Part shown: one piece after another, positions 52,101 through 60,039 of the stretch
Numbering within the stretch: position 1 is the first letter of the stretch
How the letters are laid out: every line of letters begins with the position of its first letter
DNA from: Flavobacterium sp. PMTSA4
Lineage (GTDB): Bacteria > Bacteroidota > Bacteroidia > Flavobacteriales > Flavobacteriaceae
NCBI RefSeq assembly: GCF_032098525.1
Contig: NZ_CP134890.1
Coordinates: 1,178,001 to 1,242,000 of the forward strand
Length of the DNA: 64,000 nt
Direction of reading: 5' to 3'
Notes under the pieces: generated by a model
Told to the model about the DNA's origin: nothing
Database searches by the model: none
What the model saw: only the letters and a program-made list of their open reading frames with translations
Translations under genes and position numbers: made by a program

Positions 52101-54978
52101 TTGAAAACTTCCAATTGTAGGCGTACATCAAATAAGTATTGTCATAACCATTTCCTGTTATATTTGCTATTGTAGAAGAATAAGGGTAAGAACTATTTTC
52201 ATTGTTGATGATTAATCCTCCTGCCGGCAAAGTATCAAAAGAGATTGTATAATTTCCGGCGCCTAAACTTAATCCTAAACTAATTGTTTGGGCTGTGGCT
52301 CCACCAGCCGTACTTGTCACAAAGGAATAAGTACCTAAAACAATGTTTGAAGAGTTTTTTATAGTAAATACTCCACTTTGTCCAGAAACTAACGGATATA
52401 TATCCAGAGATTGAAATACAGTAGAAGAATTGACTGTAAATGAAACAAATGTTTGTAAATTATCAGAACCTAAAGCACCTCCTTGAGTCGTTGGAGATAA
52501 TGGTCCTACCGAGACAATTCCTCCTGGAGCTCTTGATTGTGCATAATAAGTAGTGGTAGAAAATAAAGTTGGCGTCAAATAATTATTTCCTGTTGAGACT
52601 AAATTTGTTCCAGCAGCATCTGAAAACCATTCAATGGTTGCACCTCCACTTGGTGTTGCTTGAAGCGTAGTTGATCCACCACCACAAAGAGTTCCGTTAA
52701 CAACAGGCAATAAGGAAGGAGCACTACAATCCGTACTAAAGGATTGTATCAAACTCCAAACACTTTGATCAGAACCACCACAATTACCTCGTACCCATAC
52801 ATAATATAATGTAGCAGGACTTAATCCTGATATTGAAGCTGTTGTAATACCTGTTCCTACAGAGCCAGTTGGGGTAACTGTGGAGCCTGGTAAATTACTT
52901 GAAGTACTCACATAATATTGATAACCATTAGATGGTGGAGGCACTGCTGCATCCCAAGATATAGACGCTGAGTTACTTGATACCGAATTAACGGTAAGGT
53001 TAGTTGGTTCAAAACATGTAGGCGAAACAATGACACTTATATCATCGACGGCTATTTTACTTTGATTTGCAAAACTATACCCTTGGAAACCTATGTAATA
53101 AACCCCTGTACTTACGGGTGTAAAATCGACAAAAGCAGTTTGATATACCGTATTCAAAATACTTGAAAGATCAAGAATTGTGATACTCATATTAGCATCA
53201 GAAGGCCCATTCCCTAACCTAACTCTTAAATTTTCAGCATATAATCCGGCACTTAAAGTGTTGTATTTAAATTTTAGACGATAGGTAACTCCAGATGTTA
53301 AACTTAATCCAGGTAGAAAAAACCAATCATCACTATCAACAGTAGTATTGGTACTAAGATGTATAGCATTAGGAGCTGAAGAAGCAATTGAATTTTTAAC
53401 CTGCCATAAAACAGAATCTGCATTATAGTTTGCTATAGTGAAACAAGTTGGAGTAATATTAACGGGAGTTCCATCAAAATTTTGAAAATAGGGAATTGGA
53501 AAAGCACCGCACAAAGTAGTTAATGATGCGGTAGTACTGTAATTAAAACAATTAGAACCTGCTACTCTAATTCTATAATAATAGGTTGTAGTAGGATTTA
53601 ATCCCGTAACGTTTATGGTAGTCAATCCTCCTACCAATAAATTATTATAGGCAGGCAAGATTGTGGAGAAATTACTCGTGGTAGATACATCTATTCTATA
53701 ATCTATAGCTCCAGGAACAGCATCCCAGGATGCTGTGAAAGAATTTCCAAGAATCCCTGATGTAGTTAAACCTGTAGGAGCATCTGAGCACGTAGTGTTA
53801 GAATTTGAAGCCATGGCTACTAAATAATACAAAGGTCCACCTAAACAACCACTATTATAAGGTATAACCCAATAATAATAAGTAGTATTGCTTGTCAATC
53901 CTGTTTCAGTAAATGAGGTTGCATTTGAAGTACTTATAACAGTATAATTTCCAGAGATAACATCTCCTACTGACCAATAAACTCTATTAGGAATATTACT
54001 CGCCGTTGGAGGTGTGTTGGTTAAACTTCTTACTACTAAATAATTAGTAGACGCCGGCGAAGCAGCTGTAAAACTATTTCCAACAAAACTGGATGTGGTA
54101 ACAGTTGTTCCACCAATAATAAGGTTAGAAGCTGCTCCGGTTGGAGAAACACAAGTAGATGAAGGTGTAAAAGTATATAATAAGCCTGAATTAGGATATT
54201 CCGTTACACTTGTTCTTACTGTATTAGAATTTGCTGTTCCCGCAATAGTCTTGTTAAACCATGTAGTATTGACATTTGCACCAGTTTGAAATCTATTCTT
54301 TACATTGCCTTGTAAAAAGTCATTCGTATTCCCTCTTATTCCAACTTGAGCATTTAAAACCGTTACATCGTCTGGGGCACAAGAACCGTATGAAATTTGA
54401 ATTACGTTTGAAGTTTCTGATAAGCGTATTTGAAAATTAAAATTACCTGTTAATGATTTACGTCTGGCATTTTTCCATTCTACTACAAATGTTCTATTTG
54501 GTGAAGTTCCAATAGTACTGTAAACTATATTATCAGTAGTTGAAATTAAATCCATACCTAAAGCACTAACAGCACCTCCATTAGTATAGATTGCAGCATC
54601 ACTCAATGGAATGTAAGTAGTACCTAGTGCTTGCGCACCGAAAGTAATAAATCCGTTGGGACTTATATAACATTGCGTTTGGTTACTACCATCAAAGACA
54701 AAATTAAAACCAATATTTGCCAGAAAAGCTGCCCCATTCGTATTATTATCCCAAGGAGTAGCATAGGCTACAGATGGTGTTGGAGTAGTCAACGCAGTAT
54801 AAGTTCCTAAAGTTTCACTAAAGGAATAAGTGCTTACTTGGGAATAACTAAATAGACTAAAAAATAAGCTGAAAACAACTGCTAACTTTTTAGAAGTAGT
54901 TACCAATTCAAAGCATATATTTTCTAAATGTATTTTTAATTTCAAATTGCAATTCTTTTCTAAGTAAAAACTAAACAT
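49102..54978 (-). CDS. Giant secreted protein with T9SS type C sorting domain (paralog of the one at 42042)
   Basis: 1958 residues from an ATG at 54978. The signal peptide core (KLAVVFSLFFSLFSYSQ) is preceded by about 28 residues; a TTG codon at LVTTSKK would be a shorter start. The first module (ANIGFNFVFDGSNQTQCY) matches those in the 1799- and 2907-residue proteins. Then come FN3-like segments, MAM-like regions (IPYFQNFDGTPV), a PPC-like segment, Ig-like regions, and the C-terminal half shared with the 1799-residue protein (TTWNGTSWNNGV, YDYTYWSTPVS, NPYPSALSANSF). It ends with IKVFDVRGRLLLEQ, the type C sorting domain. Probably surface-exposed; function unknown. Confidence 0.9.
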   Translation of the reverse strand: MFSFYLEKNCNLKLKIHLENICFELVTTSKKLAVVFSLFFSLFSYSQVSTYSFSETLGTYTALTTPTPSVAYATPWDNNTNGAAFLANIGFNFVFDGSNQTQCYISPNGFITFGAQALGTTYIPLSDAAIYTNGGAVSALGMDLISTTDNIVYSTIGTSPNRTFVVEWKNARRKSLTGNFNFQIRLSETSNVIQISYGSCAPDDVTVLNAQVGIRGNTNDFLQGNVKNRFQTGANVNTTWFNKTIAGTANSNTVRTSVTEYPNSGLLYTFTPSSTCVSPTGAASNLIIGGTTVTTSSFVGNSFTAASPASTNYLVVRSLTNTPPTASNIPNRVYWSVGDVISGNYTVISTSNATSFTETGLTSNTTYYYWVIPYNSGCLGGPLYYLVAMASNSNTTCSDAPTGLTTSGILGNSFTASWDAVPGAIDYRIDVSTTSNFSTILPAYNNLLVGGLTTINVTGLNPTTTYYYRIRVAGSNCFNYSTTASLTTLCGAFPIPYFQNFDGTPVNITPTCFTIANYNADSVLWQVKNSIASSAPNAIHLSTNTTVDSDDWFFLPGLSLTSGVTYRLKFKYNTLSAGLYAENLRVRLGNGPSDANMSITILDLSSILNTVYQTAFVDFTPVSTGVYYIGFQGYSFANQSKIAVDDISVIVSPTCFEPTNLTVNSVSSNSASISWDAAVPPPSNGYQYYVSTSSNLPGSTVTPTGSVGTGITTASISGLSPATLYYVWVRGNCGGSDQSVWSLIQSFSTDCSAPSLLPVVNGTLCGGGSTTLQATPSGGATIEWFSDAAGTNLVSTGNNYLTPTLFSTTTYYAQSRAPGGIVSVGPLSPTTQGGALGSDNLQTFVSFTVNSSTVFQSLDIYPLVSGQSGVFTIKNSSNIVLGTYSFVTSTAGGATAQTISLGLSLGAGNYTISFDTLPAGGLIINNENSSYPYSSTIANITGNGYDNTYLMYAYNWKFSNICRSLLTPVTATVTSAPAVSLSQTTATICYGVPTSVVTVSGYSSYNTFVWSPSTGVSGTAATGYTFNPTTSTNYTLTLSQTSGSLCSTQLSINITVKPEPPGISIVPASATFCQGTVQVLNAALAAATPAVIYEEKFNNTTNNWLTTNLSVGGIVANSSWTLRNSPYTYTSAYWNTTLSSNDASKFYFTNSDAQGSPGTNKTITYLESPSISFAGYTSATLTFYHYLRFIPGNKARVEVSVNAGPWTQIANFTSSQGTASNFTQATIDMSSYAGNSSVKIRFYYDASWDYGWAVDNVKITGNLAVEVTWAPATGLYFDSAATSPYIAGTPAASVYAKPAVTTVYTGTVLGANGCFASGTSTLTVNSNPTLGTLSSNQTICANWAPADLVLTGYSNAIVRWEYASDAAFTSGLTTIANTTNTLTAAQMGTFTGPRYFRAVLQNGICPTVNTGSVVITTPQTTWNGTSWNNGVPTSSTKAVFMGNYSSTASLQACSVEVISGTVIFNSGHTLIVDNDVKVSGGSLVFQNNASLVQINTLNNLGVQFTNTGNITYKRTSTPVRKYDYTYWSTPVSPQTMMDFSSGSTLFYIFDPTIGNWVYAPSNVPMIPAKGYLIRTPDIAPFNTTTANYFFGSFIGVPNTGTISIPIVGGALQFNLIGNPYPSALSANSFLSDAANVPVIDATIYLWTHNTLITNNVYNAADYAMYNYSGGVGTGSSAITSGNNAVPNGKIASGQGFFIKGLSSGNAVFKNSMRINGNNDQFFRMSNPPTQNTADELEAHRFWLDISNTTGGYKQLLVAYIENATDGIDRGFDGEMVDIGNSITLYVKQDALKLSIQGRALPFADSDIIPLGYRSSADGSYQIQLSNFDGLFLNQNIYLVDHLLNVVHDIKASPYSFTTLAGTFENRFEIQFTNSALGTTTFNTNQVIIYKDGQSDFVVTTGQTQMQSIKVFDVRGRLLLEQKNINDATTRFNGGEVNEVLLVQITTVDGVTVTKKVIR

Positions 54979-55239
54979 TTTTTAAAGCGGGTAAATTTAT
55001 ATGAAAACCAAATAATTACAATAATCTTACTGCATTTTTTTTGTATAAATAACAAAATATTCTATTTCCGTATGAATTTTAATCACTTTACTGACCAATA
55101 GTAAGTTAAATGATTTTGTTAAACAAAAAAAATACACATAATTCAAAAAAATCAGATGAACTACTAATAATTTAATCAACTTCTGAAACCTCAACTAATT
55201 TTAATTATGAATTGTCATACTAAATATTAGAATTCATAC

Positions 55240-55247
55240 TATATTTG
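55240..55247 (+). promoter_or_regulatory. Probable -7 promoter element of the phosphoribosyltransferase gene
   Basis: TATATTTG matches TAnnTTTG. It lies 8 bases before the ATG at 55256 and 23 before the ATG at 55271, so it favours the second start. A TTG at 55212 gives a spacing of 25, slightly long. Confidence 0.5.
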
Positions 55248-55270
55248 TCATAACCATGAATTATCAATTT

Positions 55271-55768
55271 ATGAATCCAAACATCATACTGTCACAAGAA
55301 GAAATTGAACATAAAATTCAACGAATTGCCTATCAAATTTACGAAACATTTGGAGAAAAAGAAAGTATCATCATCGCGGGAATTTCTCAAAACGGATTCA
55401 TTTTAGCCAAAAAAATTCACGAAAAACTGACCAAGATTATGCCTAATGAATTGATTTTGTGTGAAGTTTTTATAGACAAGCAAAATCCTCTTAAATCGAT
55501 TACAACTTCAATCAGTAGTGACACCTATGAGAACAAAAATGTAGTCTTGATAGATGATGTATTAAACACTGGAACCACTTTAATTTATGGTGTTAGACAC
55601 TTTTTAAATGTTCCGCTAAAGAAATTCAAAACTGCTGTCTTAGTAGATAGAAACCACAAAAAATATCCAGTAAAAGCTGACTTCAAAGGAATATCTTTAT
55701 CAACATCAACCAAAGAACATGTTCAAGTTGTTTTTGAAGAAGACAAAAGTTTTGCCTACTTAGAGTAA
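55271..55768 (+). CDS. Phosphoribosyltransferase family protein (PyrR-like)
   Basis: 165 residues from the ATG at 55271, or 170 from 55256. The PRPP-binding motif VVLIDDVLNTGTTLIYG is intact, and the type I PRTase fold is supported by IIIAGISQNGFILAKKI. Length and the C-terminal HVQVVFEEDKSFAYLE resemble the PyrR/uracil PRTase bifunctional group. It may salvage a base or regulate; the sequence does not decide. It converges on aroK with a 9-base overlap. Confidence 0.85.
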   Translation: MNPNIILSQEEIEHKIQRIAYQIYETFGEKESIIIAGISQNGFILAKKIHEKLTKIMPNELILCEVFIDKQNPLKSITTSISSDTYENKNVVLIDDVLNTGTTLIYGVRHFLNVPLKKFKTAVLVDRNHKKYPVKADFKGISLSTSTKEHVQVVFEEDKSFAYLE

Positions 55769-56281
55769 AAGTGAAGTTATTTCTTTACAAATACTTGAAA
55801 CATCTTTATCGTCTACCTTAATTTTATGATGTGCATTCAAGTAGTAATAACTTCGTTCAAAAAGATGTTTCCCTATAAACTCTTTTAACTCAATTTCATT
55901 TAAATCCTTGATTATAGGTCTTTGATGTTGTTCGTTAACTAATCGATTAAAAATAGTATTAATTGAAGCTTCTAAATAAATAGAAACAACCGATTTATTT
56001 TCTAAAAATAAATGATTATTATAATAACAAGGAGTTCCACCACCAGTACTAAGAATGAAACTTTCATTATTATTAATTAACCCCTCAAAAAGCTGGTGCT
56101 CTAATTTTCTAAAATAGAGTTCACCCTTTGAACTGAACAACTTTTCAATACTTAAATTTTCTTTTTCTTCTATAATTTCATCTAAATCAAGGTATTTAAT
56201 TTTAGTTATTTTTCCCAATTCTTTACCAATAGTTGTTTTACCAACTCCCATATAACCAACCAAAATAATTTTACTAAGCAT
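55760..56281 (-). CDS. aroK: Shikimate kinase
   Basis: 173 residues. Walker A is ILVGYMGVGKTTIGKEL (Lys15), the shikimate site shows DLDEIIEE and STGGGTPCY, and RPIIKD matches the lid region. It phosphorylates shikimate with ATP in aromatic amino acid synthesis, acting after AroE. The 3' end overlaps the convergent phosphoribosyltransferase gene by 9 bases. Confidence 0.94.
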   Translation of the reverse strand: MLSKIILVGYMGVGKTTIGKELGKITKIKYLDLDEIIEEKENLSIEKLFSSKGELYFRKLEHQLFEGLINNNESFILSTGGGTPCYYNNHLFLENKSVVSIYLEASINTIFNRLVNEQHQRPIIKDLNEIELKEFIGKHLFERSYYYLNAHHKIKVDDKDVSSICKEITSLLL

Positions 56282-56350
56282 GATAAATCCTTATAAATTA
56301 AGCCCTTAAGGACAATGAACAAAAAAAGGTAAATTTATAATAAAATTGCT

Positions 56351-56381
56351 TTGAAATATAAAGAATAACGCCTTATATTTG
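56351..56381 (+). promoter_or_regulatory. Promoter of the tRNA genes
   Basis: TTG at 56351-56353, spacing 20, TATATTTG at 56374-56381: a full match to TTG-N17-23-TAnnTTTG, 25 bases before the first tRNA. Confidence 0.8.
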
Positions 56382-56406
56382 CACCCGCATTCAAAAAAGA
56401 AAAAAA

Positions 56407-56479
56407 GACTCGATAGCTCAGTTGGTAGAGCACAACACTTTTAATGTTGGGGTCCTGGGTTCGAGCCCCAGTCGGGTCA
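56407..56479 (+). tRNA. tRNA-Lys (anticodon TTT), copy 1
   Basis: 73 bases. The acceptor stem GACTCGA/TCGGGTC, D arm GCTC/GAGC, anticodon arm CAACA-CTTTTAA-TGTTG (anticodon TTT) and T arm CTGGG/CCCAG all pair, with a G-T pair allowed in the acceptor. Discriminator A, no encoded CCA in the normal position. Confidence 0.97.
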
Positions 56480-56507
56480 CAATTTTTTTCTTAATTTTAA
56501 TGTAAAC

Positions 56508-56580
56508 GACTCGATAGCTCAGTTGGTAGAGCACAACACTTTTAATGTTGGGGTCCTGGGTTCGAGCCCCAGTCGGGTCA
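56508..56580 (+). tRNA. tRNA-Lys (anticodon TTT), copy 2
   Basis: All 73 bases are identical to copy 1, 28 bases downstream. The two copies probably form one transcript from the promoter at 56351. Confidence 0.97.
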
Positions 56581-56581
56581 C

Positions 56582-56615
56582 AAAAAGTTGTTCGCCATGG
56601 CGAATGACTTTTTTT
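56582..56615 (+). terminator. Palindromic hairpin between tRNA-Lys copy 2 and tRNA-Leu
   Basis: AAAAAGT, TTCGCC, AT, GGCGAA, ACTTTTT: an extended stem with two 2-base internal bulges around the 14-bp palindrome TTCGCCATGGCGAA, followed by T-run. It looks like a terminator or a processing signal; if it terminates fully, tRNA-Leu would need its own promoter. Confidence 0.6.
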
Positions 56616-56621
56616 GTTTTA

Positions 56622-56703
56622 GGCCACGTGGAGAAATTGGTAGACTCGCTATCTTGAGGGGGTAGTGTCGCAAGACGTGTCAGTTCGAATCTGATCGTGG
56701 TCA
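56622..56703 (+). tRNA. tRNA-Leu (anticodon GAG)
   Basis: 82 bases. Acceptor GGCCACG/CGTGGTC, anticodon arm CTATC-TTGAGGG-GGTAG (anticodon GAG), long variable arm typical of tRNA-Leu and T arm with TTCGAAT. Discriminator A. Confidence 0.94.
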
Positions 56704-56713
56704 CACTTCTATA

Positions 56714-56745
56714 AAAAGACAAACAATCCGTTTGTCTTTTTTTTA
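56714..56745 (+). terminator. Intrinsic terminator after tRNA-Leu
   Basis: Perfect 11-bp stem AAAAGACAAAC / GTTTGTCTTTT, 5-base loop, followed by T-run. Confidence 0.88.
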
Positions 56746-56760
56746 TTTACAATTATTTGT

Positions 56761-56789
56761 TTGACTAATTGCTTTTTTAATTACTTTTG
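56761..56789 (+). promoter_or_regulatory. Promoter of the MerR regulator gene
   Basis: TTG at 56761-56763, spacing 18, TACTTTTG at 56782-56789: a full consensus match. It overlaps the TTG start of the longest open frame (56787), so translation more likely begins at the ATG at 56811. Confidence 0.7.
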
Positions 56790-56810
56790 TTTAACTTTAT
56801 ACAAAAAAAG

Positions 56811-57707
56811 ATGAACAATATAAAAAGTGTATTTAGCATCAAAGACTTGGAAAACCTTTCAGGAATAAAAGCTCATACTATTCGTATTTGGGAAAAAAGA
56901 TATAATATTCTTGAACCTATGCGTACCGATACCAATATAAGATTGTATGATTTAGAGAACCTTCAAAAGCTACTAAACATAACACTTTTACATGACCATG
57001 GCTATAAAATTTCAAAAATTTCACGTTTCCCTAAAGAACAGATACCAAAAATTGTAAATGAAATAGTAACCGATAAAACTGCAAAAAATCATGCCGTTAG
57101 CTCTTTCAAAATGGCAATGATGAATTTTGATCAATCTTTATTTTTTACAACTTATAACAATCTACTCTCTGAGAAATCTTTTAAGGAAATATTTTTTCAA
57201 GTATTCATCCCTTTGATTGAGGAGATTGGAATTTTATGGCAAACCGGCACTATAAGTCCAGCACATGAGCATTTTATAAGCTACTTAATCAAACAAAAAA
57301 TTCTGATTAACACTGAAAAGCTTCAAGTTCAAGAACCAACAAGAGATGATAAAGTATTCATTTTGTATTTACCCTTAAATGAAATCCATGAATTGGGTTT
57401 AATGTACTTGAATTACGAAATATTATTACACGGATATAAATCAATCTATCTTGGCGAAAGTGTACCTGTAGACTCTATTAAAGATGTAAGCAATTATTTT
57501 GACAACATAAGATTTATTTGCTACATGACCGTTGAACCCAATAAAGATGACGTAAATGACTATATAAATGAGTTACAGACTGTATTTGGGAATGGTGATA
57601 GTGAGTTTTGGTTAATTGGAAGAATGACACAAAACATAAATACAAAATTATTGAACCCAAGATTTAAGTTATTTCAATCAATAGTAGATTTAACTAACAA
57701 CTTATAA
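56811..57707 (+). CDS. MerR family regulator with cobalamin-binding domain (CarH/LitR-like)
   Basis: 298 residues from the ATG at 56811. The N-terminal MerR DNA-binding domain shows FSIKDLENLSGIKAHTIRIW and RLYDLENLQKLL. A four-helix bundle follows with the CarH cap motif W-x9-EH (Trp143, Glu153, His154 in LWQTGTISPAHEHF). A Rossmann domain then carries NEIHELG, that is E-x-H-x-x-G (Glu191, His193, Gly196), a close variant of the D-x-H-x-x-G motif that ligates cobalt. In CarH the adenosyl-B12 form represses carotenoid genes in the dark and light releases it. Here the next genes are crtI, crtB and crtZ, 22 bases downstream. Light sensing is inferred from these motifs and from gene order. Confidence 0.88.
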   Translation: MNNIKSVFSIKDLENLSGIKAHTIRIWEKRYNILEPMRTDTNIRLYDLENLQKLLNITLLHDHGYKISKISRFPKEQIPKIVNEIVTDKTAKNHAVSSFKMAMMNFDQSLFFTTYNNLLSEKSFKEIFFQVFIPLIEEIGILWQTGTISPAHEHFISYLIKQKILINTEKLQVQEPTRDDKVFILYLPLNEIHELGLMYLNYEILLHGYKSIYLGESVPVDSIKDVSNYFDNIRFICYMTVEPNKDDVNDYINELQTVFGNGDSEFWLIGRMTQNINTKLLNPRFKLFQSIVDLTNNL

Positions 57708-57729
57708 TTTCCTTTTTGGGAAAAATTGC

Positions 57730-59193
57730 ATGAAAAAGAAAGTAAACATTATAGGTTCAGGTTTTTCCTCATTGGCTGCCGCTTGTTATCTAGCCAAAGA
57801 TGGAAATGAAGTTACGGTTTTTGAAAAAAACAATACTATTGGCGGAAGAGCAAGACAATTAAAAAAAGATGGTTTTACTTTCGATATTGGTCCAACTTGG
57901 TATTGGATGCCCGATGTTTTTGAAAGATTCTTTAATGATTTTGACAAAAAACCATCTGATTACTATGAGTTGATAAAATTATCGCCTGCCTATCAAGTGT
58001 ATTTTGGAGTTAATGAATTTGTAACCATTGCAGATAATTTGCCCGAAATTGTAAAAACTTTTGAAAGTATAGAAAAAGGTAGTGGTCAAAAATTGACTTC
58101 TTTTATGAAAGAAGCGCAAGACAATTACAACATTGCTATAAAAGATTTAGTATATCGACCTGGAGTGTCACCATTAGAGCTTGTAACTTTAGAAACAGCA
58201 AAAAAAGTAAATCAGTTTTTTGGAAATATTTCTAAAGACATCAGACGAAAGTTTAAAAACACCAAACTAATTCAAATATTAGAGTTTCCTGTTTTGTTTC
58301 TTGGTGCAAAACCTTCTGACACGCCATCATTCTATAGTTTTATGAATTTTGCAGATTTTGGTTTAGGAACTTGGCATCCAAAAAACGGCATGTATAGTGT
58401 TATTTTAGCCATGGAACAATTAGCTATAGAACTTGGAGTTACAATAAAAACAAATGCTAATGTTGAAAAGATAATAGTTAATAATGGAAAAGCTGTTTCT
58501 ATAATGGTAAATGGAACAGAAGAAAAGGCAGATATTATTTTAAGCGGTGCTGATTATAATCATAGCGAGACGTTGCTAGATAAAGAACATAGAGCATATT
58601 CTGAAAAGTATTGGAGTAAAAAAATATTTGCTCCTTCTTCGCTCCTATTTTATGTTGGTTTTGATAAAAAAATTGAAAACGTAGAACATCATTCTTTATT
58701 TTTTGATGTTGATTTTGATACACATGCTTCGGCAATTTACGATAATCCAAAATGGCCCAAAGAACCTTTGTTCTACGCAAGTTTTCCATCAAAAACTGAT
58801 GATAACGCAGCACCACAAGGAAAAGAAGCTGGAATATTTTTAATTCCATTGGCACCAGGTTTAGAAGACTTACCAGAAACTAGGGAAGAATATTTTAACA
58901 AAATAATTATGCGTTTTGAAAATCTGACACAACAAAAAATTCGTAATAACATTATGTTTAAGGAATCTTTTTGTGTTAATGATTTTATCAAAGATTATAA
59001 TTCCTATAAAGGTAATGCCTATGGTTTGGCAAACACATTGCTTCAAACTGCATTTTTGAGACCTAAATTAAAAAGCAAGAGAGTTGAAAACTTATATTTT
59101 ACTGGACAATTAACCGTTCCTGGACCTGGAGTTCCGCCATCGTTAATTTCTGGAAAATTGGTTGCCGACTTGATTAAAAAAAATAAAAATTAA
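57730..59193 (+). CDS. crtI: Phytoene desaturase
   Basis: 487 residues. The N-terminal FAD-binding motif is IIGSGFSSLAAACYLA with VTVFEKNNTIGGRARQL, and the C-terminal signature is TGQLTVPGPGVPPSLISGK. It desaturates phytoene to lycopene (or a less desaturated product) at the membrane. It starts 22 bases after the MerR gene and ends 4 bases before crtB, so the cluster is one operon. Length and motifs are normal for bacterial CrtI. Confidence 0.95.
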   Translation: MKKKVNIIGSGFSSLAAACYLAKDGNEVTVFEKNNTIGGRARQLKKDGFTFDIGPTWYWMPDVFERFFNDFDKKPSDYYELIKLSPAYQVYFGVNEFVTIADNLPEIVKTFESIEKGSGQKLTSFMKEAQDNYNIAIKDLVYRPGVSPLELVTLETAKKVNQFFGNISKDIRRKFKNTKLIQILEFPVLFLGAKPSDTPSFYSFMNFADFGLGTWHPKNGMYSVILAMEQLAIELGVTIKTNANVEKIIVNNGKAVSIMVNGTEEKADIILSGADYNHSETLLDKEHRAYSEKYWSKKIFAPSSLLFYVGFDKKIENVEHHSLFFDVDFDTHASAIYDNPKWPKEPLFYASFPSKTDDNAAPQGKEAGIFLIPLAPGLEDLPETREEYFNKIIMRFENLTQQKIRNNIMFKESFCVNDFIKDYNSYKGNAYGLANTLLQTAFLRPKLKSKRVENLYFTGQLTVPGPGVPPSLISGKLVADLIKKNKN

Positions 59194-59197
59194 CGCT

Positions 59198-60037
59198 ATG
59201 AAATCTATTTTTGACACCGTATCTTTTGATTGTAGCAGGCACGTTACTAAATCCTACAGCACTTCCTTCTCAGCTGCTGTAAAAATGTTAGCTCCAAAAA
59301 TCCGCCAAGATATTTATAATATTTACGGTTTTGTGCGTTTTGCAGACGAGATTGTAGATACTTTTCATGACTATAACAAAGAAGAATTATTTGCAAATTT
59401 TGAGAAAGATTTGGAAGATGCTTTAAAAAATAAAATCAGTTTAAATCCGATTTTGAATTCGTTTCAACATACGGTTCATAGGTATGCTATACCGCAATGG
59501 ATGATTGATTCTTTCATGAAAAGTATGAAACTTGATTTACACAAGACAACTTATAAATCGTTTGATGAATACAATGAGTATATCTATGGTTCAGCTGATG
59601 TTGTAGGTTTAATGTGTTTGAAAGTTTTTGTTGATGGTGATGATAAAAAATTCGAAGAATTAGAACATGCAGCCATGAGATTGGGTTCTGCTTTTCAAAA
59701 AGTAAACTTCCTGAGAGATTTAAAAACTGATTTTGAAGATTTAAACAGAACTTATTTTCCAAACACTGATTTATCTCGATTAGACGAACAATCAAAAAAT
59801 GAAATCATTAGAGAAATTGAAGCTGATTTTGAAGCTGGTTACAAAGGAATTGTTAAATTACCATTAGAAGCTAAATTTGGCGTTTATACTGCTTATATTT
59901 ACTATAAAAAGTTATTATCCAAATTAAAAAAAACACCTTCACTCGAAATAAAAAACACGCGTATCAGAGTTCCTGATTACCAAAAATTCGGATTGCTAGC
60001 GCGTTGTTATATTAATTATCATTTAAATATTTTATAA
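59198..60037 (+). CDS. crtB: Phytoene/squalene synthase family protein
   Basis: 279 residues. The two Asp-rich substrate motifs are present: ADEIVDTFHD near 47 and LRDLKTDFEDLNRTYFP near 172. It condenses two geranylgeranyl diphosphates to phytoene. It lies between crtI and crtZ with gaps of 4 and 2 bases. Fits CrtB rather than squalene synthase because of the surrounding carotenoid genes. Confidence 0.94.
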   Translation: MKSIFDTVSFDCSRHVTKSYSTSFSAAVKMLAPKIRQDIYNIYGFVRFADEIVDTFHDYNKEELFANFEKDLEDALKNKISLNPILNSFQHTVHRYAIPQWMIDSFMKSMKLDLHKTTYKSFDEYNEYIYGSADVVGLMCLKVFVDGDDKKFEELEHAAMRLGSAFQKVNFLRDLKTDFEDLNRTYFPNTDLSRLDEQSKNEIIREIEADFEAGYKGIVKLPLEAKFGVYTAYIYYKKLLSKLKKTPSLEIKNTRIRVPDYQKFGLLARCYINYHLNIL

Positions 60038-60039
60038 TT

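Noticed and set aside
56407..56703. tRNA genes as a phage or island attachment site
   Set aside because: No integrase and no partial tRNA copy elsewhere in the window; the two Lys genes are complete and in tandem.
56519..56722. 67-residue minus-strand ORF
   Set aside because: It lies across tRNA-Lys copy 2, the hairpin and tRNA-Leu, which explain the sequence.
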